This document shows positions 35,267 through 45,170 of a stretch of DNA of 64,000 nucleotides, piece after piece (position 1 is the first letter of the stretch; the number at the start of each line of letters is the position of its first letter). The DNA lies in contig JBBHKE010002007.1 of assembly GCA_037447655.1 (NCBI GenBank), positions 1 to 64,000 on the forward strand. The letters run 5' to 3'. The position numbers and the translations under genes were made by a program. The DNA is from Zygnema cylindricum. Its lineage: Eukaryota > Streptophyta > Zygnematophyceae > Zygnematales > Zygnemataceae. Under the pieces are notes generated by a model. That model was not told the DNA's origin and made no database searches. It saw nothing but the letters and a program-made list of their open reading frames with translations.

Positions 35267-36246
35267 TGTTGATCTTGCAATTCTGTGTCCTCTATTGGAC
35301 CACAAAATACCGGAAGCCTCTAGATAGTATTTAGCTAACCCACTTCAAGCCAAAACCACTGCTGTCCAGGAAGGCAAAATAACAATTTGACTGCACCCCT
35401 GTTTAGCCTAGACTCCTTTTAAGTCCGTAGCGAAAAGAATCACGGAAAATGGCCAACCAACCGATAAGTTATAAGGTAGTAAAAATGTCGATTTGTACAA
35501 AATCTCAAAGGGAGAGGTGACTACCTACGAAAATTTTCTAAGTGTGGATTCCCTCTATTAACTTCTATCTACTGAAGTACGAACCAATCAGAATACTGTA
35601 CCATACCAAAAAGTACTACTGCCGGTGTACCTTTTGTACGGCATATGTACGACAAGGATAAAATGCTGACGCGTGTCCGTTTTTTACTCGTCCGTACGTT
35701 CCTCGAAATTTCCATGACCAAATGTCATCTCTCCACATGGCTCCAGGTCATGCCACGTCACAAAACGCAAAAGTGACCATTCCGGAATCTCTGCGAAGAC
35801 GTATGCCGTGAGATAAGAACCGACATTAAATGTCGTCAGTTGAAACAAATTTCAGATTCATTTGTTTCGTGCGGGATCCAGACCGCATTGAATTTAACCT
35901 GTTCTATGATGTAACATTTACATTTCCGTTAATCGGATTATGGGATATAACATACTTTAAATACAAATCACACCCTATGTACTCTAGAGAACATCTACGA
36001 CAGATTGGTTAGAGCGGACAGCTACGCCAAGCTCTACCGGTCGGGGGTTCGAGTCTTGTAAGACACAACCTTTTTGTAGAGAGTGACTTAAGGTCACTCT
36101 CTAACCCTGTCTATGAAGCGGAGGCAGCCATGGCTCCATCACTCTCTGGGGTAAGAGAGAAGAGATGAAGACAAGCTGCCTACATGTTTCTTTTTCCGCT
36201 AATATATTAAGACCTAGAAAATAACAAAAAGCTATTTATTTCAACA
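35267..36246 (-). mobile_element. Element C, 3' LTR (family II)
   Basis: On the minus strand the LTR starts TGTTGAAATAAATAG at 36246 after the polypurine tract AATAAAGGGAG. It ends near 35267. It is homologous to 39334-40241 ('tgccggtgtaccttttgtac', 'gcgggatc', 'ttaatcggattatggga'). Length is about 980 bp. It contains a tRNA-like module on the opposite strand at 35996-36073. Confidence 0.8.
35996..36073 (+). other. tRNA-like module in element C 3' LTR
   Basis: TTGGTTAGAGCGG at 36005-36017 matches a Pol III A-box/D-arm, and GGTTCGAGTC at 36046-36055 matches a B-box/T-arm, 40 bases apart as in a real tRNA. No good acceptor stem can be paired and the anticodon arm is defective, so this is not a functional tRNA gene. 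It lies antisense to the retroelement, about 170-240 bp into U3. The 5' LTR of C has the same module at 39972-40050, and the other family II LTRs have more decayed versions with GGATCAAATC-like B-boxes. Confidence 0.65.
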
Positions 36247-36900
36247 CTCCCTTTATTTTATAGTCTAATTTTAATTTTTCTTTCAACCCACATTTTTCCC
36301 GACAATATTTTGATTTAAGAGAGGGCACAGGTTTGGTCATCATGTCAGCAACCATTTCTTCATCAGGTCTATACACAAGATTTAAAATTTGATTCTCAAC
36401 TTTTTCTCTCATGAAGCTTTATTTTATGTCTATATGTTTTGCTTTGAAATGGTGTTTTGGATTGGCTGCAATTGCAATTGCTGCTTGATTATCACAAAAA
36501 ACTTCATGCACTCCCTCCTTCATATATCCCAGTTCTTGCAACAATGATTTCACCCACATTAGTTCTTTTACAACAGAACAAATCGCCATATACTCAGCCT
36601 CCATAGTATATTGAGCAACCACCTTTTGTTGCTTACTACTCCAACAGCAGGCACCGTTTCCCACATAAAATACATGTCAAGAAGTGCATCTTCTCATAGG
36701 TGCATCCCCATAACTGGCATCACTCCAAGTGGTGATATCACAATGCTCCCCTCCCAAATGCAACCATAATTCTCTGGTTCCAGCCTGATATTTCATGACT
36801 CTCATGGCTGCCTCCCAATCTCTCTTTCTAAGATTGTTAAGACTCCTACTGAGGACTCCTACTTCTGCCGCTATGTCTAGCAATGTACAGTTCAAAAAGT
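36247..36900 (-). pseudogene. RNase H, element C
   Basis: Conserved blocks read MNCTLLDIAAEVG, TWSDASYGDAPMRR, TMEAEYMAICSVVKELMWVK and VFCDNQAAIAIA, which supply the Asp-Glu-Asp catalytic residues of copia RNase H. The end (YRPDEEMVADMMTKPVPSLK) precedes the polypurine tract. A frameshift at about 36670 between GDAPMRRCTS and the NGACCWSSKQQK stretch, and a stop after KHIDIK (about 36419), inactivate it. The DITTWSDASYGD stretch is the closest match in the window to the degraded RNase H of elements D and E. Confidence 0.88.
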
Positions 36901-37830
36901 AGATTAAACTTCCTACGACCTATCTGTAAGGAATAAACTTCATAAACTCTCTCTCCTCTGGACTCATCTGATCATCTAAGATTATCACTCCTCCTTTTAC
37001 ACTCCCATCACTTACTGTCTTCAAGTCCATTGGAGTGGTACAACTATTAGCTTTCTCCATTTGAAATTTCTCAAGCATATTTCCAATTGCTTCTTTCTGA
37101 GTGAATCACATGATCTTCTTCCCCCTATCTCTTTCCATTAAAATTCCCAAAATATATCTTGCCTCCCCTAAATCTTTCATGTCAAATTAGCTTCTAAGAC
37201 TTTCTTCAACTTATTGAACTTTTCCAAAGACTTACTTAACACCAGCAGATCATCCACATAAAATGCAATAAAGATCACACCATCCTCATCTTCAAACATA
37301 TAGATAAAATGGTCAAAACTGATCCTGATATATATTAGACCAGTAAGAAACTCATCTAGTTTCTTATTCCACCGTCGGGGAGCCTGCTTAAGTCCATATA
37401 AGGACTTTATGAGCCTGCAGATTTTGCTCTCTTCTCCTTCCTCCACGACCCCCTCGGGTTGCCTCATGAAAATTTCTTCCTCTTACTCACCATTAAGAAA
37501 AGCAATCTTAATGTCCATCTGGTGTATTTCCATGTTTTCTGCTGCTGCCAGACTGAGGAGAATCCTTACTGATGGGAACCGAACAATTGGAGTAAAGGTC
37601 TCCTCATAGTCAATCCCCTCCTTTTGGGTGAACCCCTTTGCTACCAATCGAGCCTTATATCTCTCAATGGTATTATCTGGGTTCAGTTTTAGTTTAAATT
37701 CCCATTTACACCCAATAGGTTTTCTGTCTAGAGGACAATCCGCTAGCTCCCAAGTATTTGCTTCTATGATGGAGGCCACCTCATCATTTATGGCTCTAAT
37801 CCATCTTTCTTTCTCTGGACTATTCACTTC
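36900..37830 (-). pseudogene. Reverse transcriptase, element C
   Basis: Minus-strand translation gives a copia RT: KERWIRAINDEVASIIEANT, RYKARLVAKGFTQ, catalytic Asp in HQMDIKIAFLNG, SLYGLKQAPRRW and YVDD (FYVDDLLVLSK, about 37240-37270). A stop near 37482 splits the domain into two open stretches (37827-37483 and 37467-37177), and a frameshift after VLEANL destroys the C-terminus. Catalytic residues survive, so this copy was functional before the frame breaks. Confidence 0.9.
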
Positions 37831-37836
37831 CTCCGA

Positions 37837-38893
37837 TTAAGACTGGGGCTCATCTGGGTGAGATAGCTTAGTTACCTTATGAGCTGCTTGTTTTTCATGT
37901 ATCCTTTTGCTGCTCCTTCTCCATCCCTCAAGATCAGAAGCTAGAATGGATGAAAGACTTGGATTTCTCCTCACTGTCTCATCGGCCCCCTTGTCCACGG
38001 AAGCCGGTTTTGGTCCCACTTCTTATATCTTCTCGAGGTCCATTGGAGTATGTTAGGTTTTCAGTGTCTTCTGTATCTCGGTTCTCCCCTGAATCTGCAA
38101 TCACGGTTTCACTAATGTCCCTTTCGAGAACGACGGAGTTCACCTCATTTTCGGACTCGAAAATGATTTTTATCTTCTTTGTATATTTGAAGGGTTCAAA
38201 TGACTTTCCTTCATCCATGACAACTAGGTGTTTGACCAGAATGATATCCTCCTTTGCTAAGTCATAAACTCTATACCCTTTAACATCCTTAACATATCTC
38301 ACAAAGTATCCAGGTTTTCCCTTAGCATCTAGTTTCCAGTTTTCCTTATCCGTGTCAAGACTGTAAACTTGGCTACCAAACACTTTATGGTGTGAGATAT
38401 CTAGTTTCCTTCCAACCCATCTCTCATAAGGTGTCGCTCCCTTTCAAGTTAAGGTAAGGACTTTATTCTTAATGTAGTTGGTACAGTTCTTTGCTTCGGC
38501 CCAAAATCTCTTTCCTATTTTCTTGTCGGCCAACACACTGCATGCACTATCTCATAGTGTTCGATTCAACCTCTCAGCTACCCCTTTTTGTTCCGAGTTA
38601 TATGGTACAATTTTCTGGTGTTGCACTATCTCATCTCTCAGATATTCCTCAAACTGGTTAGAGGTATATCCCCCCCCATTATCACTCCTTATCCTCTTAA
38701 TGGGGGTTTCATGCAACTTCTCACTCCAGACTTTATATTTTTTAAAGTAAGTTGATGCTTCAGACTTTGTTTTCAGAAAGTAGACTCTAGAGTATCTAGA
38801 CCAGTCATCGGTTATTGTCATAATAAACCTCTTTCCTCCAACCGAAGGTACTTTTGCCGGTCCCCAAATATCTGTGTGGACCAAGTCTAACAC
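37837..38893 (-). pseudogene. Integrase core and pol linker, element C
   Basis: The core at 38893-38552 has the catalytic triad Asp (VHTDIWGPA), Asp (RSDNGGGY) and Glu (KGVAERLN). The normal SPEQNG before the Glu reads NSEQKG. After a stop the C-terminal region YERWVGRKLDISHHKVFGSQ follows, then GKPGYFVRYVKDVKGYRVY. The linker at 38020-37837 contains RRNPSLSSILASDLEGWRR, the counterpart of a motif in elements B and F. Protease and the integrase zinc finger are absent upstream. Confidence 0.85.
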
Positions 38894-39333
38894 ATTCTCA
38901 CCTCGTTGGATGGGAAGCTGTGGTTACCTGGAACACTACGGGTTCCTTCTGAACCTTTGGCTTTTCATTTCCTCAACCTATCAAAATGCATGCCCCAATC
39001 GCTATGCAAATGTCAACTTAGAATACCAACATAGCATTATTCTTTTCATTTTCAAAGTTGCCAAACATTCAGCTGCTACCGCACCGCCGTGAAGTAAACT
39101 TCAACCCCATACTAAGCTATAAAGACTCCTTTTTCAACACACATATCCCCATCATCTTCCTCCTCCGGGACCCGCAGAAACGCACTAAATCGGGTGGAGT
39201 TCAAGGTGGGACCTTTCTAATTGTCACTAACGATACGAGAATCGCTGCACAAAACTCCATCATCATGGCTTCCTAATAGATGAACCCAAATCATTAATGG
39301 GCACCCTAGAGGGTTAGCCGTAACTCCTTGCCA
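38894..39333 (-). pseudogene. Deleted 5' internal region and gag stub, element C
   Basis: Almost all of gag, protease and the integrase zinc finger are missing. At 39312-39333 a decayed primer-binding site and gag start are still recognisable by alignment with element D ('ggcaccctagagggttagcc' here against 'ggcaccctagatggtgggcc'). The 400 bp in between gave no recognisable protein by eye, only short frames with frequent stops. Element C therefore lost its own structural and protease genes. Confidence 0.6.
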
Positions 39334-40241
39334 TCCTCCATCGACCACAAAATACACGGGCCTTAAGTTGGTAACTTCAAGCCACAACCACTTTGTCGGG
39401 AGGCAAATGGGTTTGGACGATTGTGGGATAGGGTGGGGAAGATCACTGACCCGGCCCGGCCGTGGTTATAGTTAAATGCGGTTGTAAAATCCAAGGAGTT
39501 ACCTACCAAAATTTTCTAAGTCCTGATTCCCTTTAATAACTTCTATCTACTGAAGTACGGACCAATCAGATTACTGTACCGTACCAAAAAGTACTACTGC
39601 CGGTGTACCTTTTGTACGACATATGTAGGACAAGGCAATTAAGTGGACGCGTGTCCGTTTATACTCTTCCGTACGTTCCTCGAAATTCCCATGACCGAAT
39701 GCCATCTCTCCACGTCGCTCCAGGTCATGCCACGTCACAAAACGCCAAAATTACCATTCCGGAATCTCGGCAAAGATGTATGATGTTGGATAAGAACCGA
39801 CATTAAATGTTGTCCGTCGAAAGAAATGTCAGATTCATTTGTTTCGTGCGGGATCTAGTCCGCACTTAATTTAACCTGTTCTATGATGTTCATTTACATT
39901 TTCGTTAATCGGATTATGGGACGTAACATGCTTTATACATGAGTCACACCCTATATACTCTAGCGAACATCTACGACAGACTGGTTAGAGCGGATGGCTA
40001 CGCCACGCTCTACCGGTCGGAGGTTCGAGTCTTGATGGACTCAACCTTTTTGTAGAGTGACTTAAGGTCACTCTCTAACCACGTCTATGTTTGGGACCAT
40101 GGCTCCATCACTCTCTCTCTCTTTGGTGACTACAACAAGTATGGGGGTAAGAGAGAAGAGATGAAGACAAGTTGCCTACATGTTCATTTTCCGCTAATAT
40201 ATTAAGACCTAGAAAATAATAAAAAACTATTTATTTCAATA
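39334..40241 (-). mobile_element. Element C, 5' LTR
   Basis: Homologous to the 3' LTR at 35267-36246. The U3 end reads CTATTTATTTCAATA on the plus strand, one base from the TCAACA terminus of the 3' LTR. The inner border next to the decayed primer-binding site is approximate. It contains the tRNA-like module with TGGTTAGAGCGG at 39982-39993 and GGTTCGAGTC at 40022-40031. Confidence 0.75.
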
Positions 40242-40554
40242 GATCTTAGTCTATAGGAAAATGCCTACGGCTACAGGTAATTTGACTAACGGTAGTTACC
40301 AAAATCAAATCGTGGGTTCTTCAAATCCCTTATGGTAAATCTACCTAGATTCTGTTACCTGTCTCTCTAGGTAGCTTAGGCAGCCATGACTCTAGCTCCC
40401 TCTCTAGCCTATAGTGACTACGACAAGTGTGGGGGTTAGCGAGAGGAGTATGAGACAGAATGCCTCAGCTTCTTTACTATTTCACCCTAAAAAAATATCC
40501 TAATGAAAACATTATTATCTACACAATATAGACCTAGAAAATACACATATTTCA
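40242..40554 (-). mobile_element. Element D, 5' LTR, outer part
   Basis: This 313-bp block matches 32225-32537 of the 3' LTR of D: 'ggtagcttaggcagccatga', 'actacgacaagtgtgggggt', 'aacattattatctacacaat'. It completes the D 5' LTR that breaks off at 35266. Element C lies exactly between the two parts, which shows that C jumped into D. The outer end reads CATATTTCA instead of CATATTTGAACA. Confidence 0.75.
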
Positions 40555-41176
40555 GTAAATTGTGGCAACATCATTCGAGTTTACGAAATATCCGGAGCGG
40601 AAGACAACAATTCCGAATGTGACAAATGTCGCATTATGGCGATGTCGTAGATGGACCGTACAGAAAGTACTCCGGCACCTGTACTTTCTTCTACGGCAAT
40701 GCTTCTGATTTTTGCGTACCTCAATACTAGGGGGCTAAGAGAGGGGTTTTATGAGTTATAATATTTCTGGTAGGTAGCCGCCTCTCCCATAGAGCATCTT
40801 GTATAAAAGGCAAACTTTGGCCAGCCATAACTATTAACTCGGTTGACCATTTTCAGTGATTCTTTTTGATGCGGACTCAAGGGAGTCTAGGCTACATAGA
40901 AGTTAAGTCCGTCAGAGTTTTTGCTTGCCAGGGTGGTTGCATTTATTAGGGAAGGTCAAAGTGGGTAAATGTGTCCAAATTCTCATATTCTAACTTTGCA
41001 TTTTGTGGGGAACTAAGCACATAAAAAGTCTTCTTTTACAAGGGTAAATATGTATTGGGGTTTTGACTATCACAGTGTCAGTTATTTGGGTTTAAATCAA
41101 CTTGAAGTTGGCACTATCTAGATAAGCTTTTTGTGAGATGCCTACTCTGTGGACCAATGGAGGTCTTAGAGTTTCA
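40555..41176 (+). mobile_element. Element E, 5' LTR (family II, 5'-truncated)
   Basis: It ends 'ggtcttagagtttca' directly before the primer-binding site. It aligns with the 3' LTR of E from about 43707 on ('gtggcaacatcat', 'tgtcgcattatggcgatgt', 'tcaatactagggggct'). About 510 bp of U3 are missing at the junction with the D LTR. A TATAAAA box lies at 40802-40808, within 'cttgtataaaaggcaaac'. Confidence 0.8.
40802..40808 (+). promoter_or_regulatory. TATA-like box in element E 5' LTR
   Basis: TATAAAA is preserved at the same position in the 3' LTR (43955-43961). In family II LTRs H1, H2 and D the equivalent site is decayed to TACAAAA. It is a plausible core promoter; no transcription start is known. 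Confidence 0.5.
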
Positions 41177-41190
41177 GGTTATGGGCCCAC
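41177..41190 (+). promoter_or_regulatory. Primer-binding site, element E
   Basis: GGTTATGGGCCCAC directly follows the LTR and is complementary to the anticodon arm of initiator tRNA-Met. The ATG at 41181-41183 starts the gag frame MGPPSRVPMFDGTDF. Confidence 0.88.
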
Positions 41191-42459
41191 CATCGAGGGT
41201 GCCTATGTTTGATGGAACAGACTTCACTTATAGGGAGTTTACGATGGAGGGATTGTTTTTCGAAAAGGACTTATTGGGAATTGTTTGGGGACAAGTGAGG
41301 TGTCAGCCACCGGGCTTTGGTGGAACTCACTACGGAGATTCATTTGGGGCCTCCATGAAACCCAACCAGATTTCAGATGCAACAAAAAAATGAAGGGAAA
41401 ATCATTGCCATGGAAAGGGGAAAAGGGAAGAAATGAAAAGGAACACCTATGGTGAGGGGAGCTACGCTCTCGACTACGGTCCCACTTGTAGGGGATATAA
41501 CTAAAATTGAAGAAACTGTCAATAAAATTTGGGAGTATAAGAAAACTATAGCAAAACATCACATACTTAGAAATGTGTGTAAGTCCATAGCTGTCACTCT
41601 TTTAAATCTAACCAAGTCTTCAGAAATCTAGGAAACACTAAGATAGATTTATAAGAGTGAGACAATAAAGAGGCAGCAGCAAGTAAAACAAGAAATAGAG
41701 GCCTATAATTATAAAGGTGGTAGCATGATAGAGTGTTGCAATTATATTGTTGCGTTTTTTGTTCAGCTTTCCAGTGCGGGATATGTAGAATCTGAGGAGA
41801 GAAATATTAACACACTAATCATAAAACTCCCAGATGAGTACGAAAACATCATTAATCGTATCCAGGAATTGGATGTCTCCTCATAGACTAAGAGAATTAC
41901 CATATGGATAATTATTGTGAGGGAAAGCACTTTGGAGCTTTGTAGGGGAAGTGACAAGGTGAATGCACTAAGAGCTGGTGGTGACTGGCGGAAGCTTGAC
42001 GAGAGGAACGGCGGTGACGAGCGGAAGCGTGATGAGAGGAATGACGATGACAAGCGGAAGCGTGAGGAAGAATGACAAAGATAAACCTTATCGGAACTTC
42101 GGTGGAAAGAGAGGGAGAGGAAAAGAAAGGGGAGCTTTGAAAAAAAGGGTTTACTTCTTTTGTAGGGAACCGGGTCACTATATGGAGGAGTGCAATTGGT
42201 TGGAAAAAATTAGAAGTTGGAATGTGAATGAGGAGGAAGAAGGGGAAGAGGAGAAAGAGGATGAAGAAATTTTGGAGCTTCTTCACATCGGTGGTATGGG
42301 GAAGAGAGAAAAGCACCCAAAAAATCCACGAAAGGAACAGTGTGCTTTTGGAGGCATAAGAGAAGCAAAGGGAAAGGAGGTACTTGAGGGAGTTAGACAT
42401 GATGAGTTTGTTAAGGAGTGTAGAAAATATGACTTAGAAATGAGAAATTCAGATCTATA
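41181..42459 (+). pseudogene. Gag pseudogene, element E
   Basis: The N-terminus MGPPSRVPMFDGTDFTYR is nearly identical to that of element D. The frame ends at a stop near 41391 and later parts lie in other frames: KLPDEYENIINRIQELD near 41830, then 41978-42460. The zinc knuckle reads YFFCREPGHYMEEC, so the first Cys is lost, whereas element D lost the second. A Glu-rich block (NEEEEGEEEKEDEEILELL) and CAFGGIREAKGKE follow. The two short tandem units near 42000-42060 ('gcggaagcgtgatgagagg') sit where the frame shifts. Confidence 0.8.
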
Positions 42460-43190
42460 ATCTATATTTGAAAAAGGGGAAAAATAAAAATAATGACGAT
42501 AATTTTATACATATTTTGGAAACAAAAAACTTGTCGGAAAAGGAAACTTCAACGGATTCCGAGGAAAAGGGAGAAGTAAACCTAGAGGGGGTTTTAAAGG
42601 ATAGCGGATAAGAGGAATATTTAATGAGAGGCTTAGGGGAGGAGAAATAATTATTGGGAATAAAATTAGAAAGTGATAGTGGCAAGAATTCCATAGGAGA
42701 GAGTGATGAAAGTTCAGAAAATGGGGTGAGTATCATGGATAAAAATATGAGTACGGAAGACGTAAATCTTATGAGGAACGTAGTGGGGACACTTTTTTTT
42801 TGGGAAAATTTGGGGTGTAATTGCTTTGACGTGACTAACGGGTGTGATGCCATTTGAAGGTGTGCTTGTTAAAGGGATAACATCTGGGTGTGTGTTGCAG
42901 ATTGGAGATGGGGCTGGCTATTTGAATTGCAAGAGGGAAATTGGATTTAGTGTGGACGGAAAAGAGATGAGGTGGATAAAATCTTTGATCGGGTTTATGA
43001 AAAGTGGGATGCTAAATACAATGTGTGATGCAATTATTATTTCGTTTCATCTAATGCAATGTTTTGAATTCAAGAGTATTTTCTTAAAATTTTATGAAAG
43101 GGAAAAGAAAAGAAAAAAATGGGGGGGAGGAGGGGGTGTTTGTTTATTTGTTTGTGGGATTTGTAAGGAAAATAGACTAGAAAATAAATG
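42460..43190 (+). pseudogene. RT/RNase H-derived tail, element E
   Basis: Homologous to the 212-codon frame of element D but broken by stops and frameshifts. LLGIKLESDSGK matches the RT tail, FFWENLGCNCFD matches D's FWENLGEGGFD, and TSGCVLQIGDGAGYLNCK plus RWIKSLIGFMKSG match the RNase H remnant. The stretch that would hold the catalytic Glu and last Asp is missing as in D, so the deletion is shared. Together with gag this is all the element encodes. Confidence 0.7.
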
Positions 43191-43193
43191 GAG

Positions 43194-44369
43194 TGTTAAT
43201 TTTGGAGTATTTTCTAGGTCTTTATTAAGATAGAAAAAAGGTAGAGGCAGTCTGCCTCTGGCTCCTTTCTCCAAGCCCCCACACATGTTGTAGTCACTGA
43301 AGGCTGGATATTGAGCTAGAGTCATGGCTGCCTGAGCTCTCCAAAGAGACAAGAGTAGATAATGATATGTTTACCGAAATGGTATTTGACGGACCCAGGA
43401 TTTGATCTTGGTATTATCTTTCCATCAAACGAACCTTAGCCGATAGTTGTGTCCGTTAACCCTAAGACCAATGCTACGATGTATGGGGTTTGATAAATAT
43501 TTATGTAGTTACTTGTAGGGTTTTCCATTTAAATGGATTACGGTATATAGGGCATAAAAACAGCTGTACTTTAAGTACCGAACGAAACAAATACTACAAA
43601 CATTTGTTCGACGGTCCGTATTAAAATCCGATTCAATCGGACGATCGTGGTTAGCGTTGCCTTCGCGGAGTGAACAATTTGGCGGTTTGCGGACGCTGCC
43701 ACTCTTGTTGACACGTGGCAACATCATACGGGTTTGCGAAATCTTCGGAGCGCAAGACAACAAATCCGGATGCGATAAATGTTGCATTATGGCGATGTGG
43801 TACATGGACCGTACAGAAGTACTCCGACACTTGTACTTTCTTGTACGGTACAGTCTTTTGATTTGTCCGTACCTCAATACTAGGGGGCTTAGAGAGGGGT
43901 TTTATGACTTAGAATATTTTTGGTAGGTAGCCGCCTCTCCCATAGAGCATCTTGTATAAAAGGCAAACTTTGGCCAGCCATAACTATATGCTCCGTTGAC
44001 CATTTTGAGTAATTATTTTTGTTCCACACTTAGGGGAGTCCATGCTACACAAAAGTGTAGTCAGTTAGATTTTTTTCCCACCAGGGTGGCTGAATTTATT
44101 AGGGAAAGTCAAAGTAGGCGAATGTGTCCAAATTCTCATATTCTAACTTTGCATAGTGGGGGAACTAAACACACAAAAATTCATCTTTCACAGGGGTGAA
44201 TCTGTATTGGGGTTTTGACTGTCAAGGTGTCAGTTCGGTTTAAATCAACTTGAAGTCGCCACTATCTAGAAAAACTTATTTCGGTTTAAAACAACTTGAA
44301 GTCGCCACTATCTAGAAAAGCTTCTTGTGAGCTGCCACTCTGATGACCAATGGAGGTCTCAAAGTTTTT
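43194..44369 (+). mobile_element. Element E, 3' LTR
   Basis: It starts TGTTAATTTTGG after a purine tract (AAATAAATGGAG) and ends near 'gaggtctcaaagttttt' at about 44369. Length is about 1176 bp. A short duplicated stretch near 44232-44320 ('ggtttaaatcaacttgaagt' and 'ggtttaaaacaacttgaagt') lies near its end. A tRNA-like module lies on the minus strand at about 43385-43475. Confidence 0.75.
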
Positions 44370-45170
44370 GGGTTCCCTTGTTGCTTTGCTTTCCTCCTTC
44401 GAATTTCGATCTTGGTATTGAAGACATCATGGCGTTTCTTTTAGGAAACTCTAGGTTGTTCAAGGTGAGACAGTTTTGTTAGCTTACTCTTTGTCTCTCT
44501 TTGGTTCGCTTCCTACTTTGCTTTCCTCCTTCTAATTCCAATCTTGGTATTGAAGGCATCCTCATGTTCCTTTTAGGTAGCTCTTTGTCTCCCATCATTT
44601 CAAACTCCACTTAATCTTCAAATTCTCCCCTCTTGTGGGTCTCAGTTTCGGTCTTAAGTGGAGTTTCAAGTTCATTTCCATCTTTCTTTCATCTGTATTA
44701 CTTGCAAATTCGAGTTTCAAGTACATTTCCATCTTTCCTTCCTCTATATTACTTACAAATTCTTCTACTTTGTTTTTTTCTTTCTCACTCATATCAGTTT
44801 CAGAGTAAGAATCCATATTAGACATTTTTTTCTGACTTTAACTTCATTGACATATTTAAATGGACTTATTGACTTCTCTTCATTGATCACCAGAATGTGT
44901 TTGAATATAATTATAACTTTATTTTTTAAGTCAAACACTCTATATCTCTTTGTATCTTCATCATATCCTACGAGATATCCAGGTTTTCCTCTTCTTTCTA
45001 TTTTCCATTTTGTTCTGTCTATATCTAGGTTGAAAACCGGACTTCCAAATGCTCTTACACTAGATACATTTGGTTTTGTGCCAGTCCATCATTCATATGG
45101 TGTTTTTTCCTTATTTGTTGAAGTCTGAATTAAGTTTTTGATGAAGTTTGAGTAATTTTTAGCTTCTGCC
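44370..45170 (-). pseudogene. Pol linker and integrase C-terminus, element F
   Basis: Minus-strand translation gives WKIERRGKPGYLVGYDED and KRYRVFDLKNKVI, the integrase C-terminal tail, followed by an acidic/Lys-rich linker. Two tandem linker motifs follow in direct repeat about 130 bp apart: PKRNMRMPSIPRLELEGGK (about 44570) and PKRNAMMSSIPRSKFEGGK (about 44450). Both resemble KRNVRLPSISASEFPGGRR of element B. RT and RNase H are missing, because the sequence changes into the 3' LTR of element E at 44369. Confidence 0.7.

Noticed and set aside
35996-36073. Functional tRNA gene
   Set aside because: A- and B-boxes are present, but no acceptor stem pairs and the anticodon arm is defective; the copy at 39972-40050 has the same problem.
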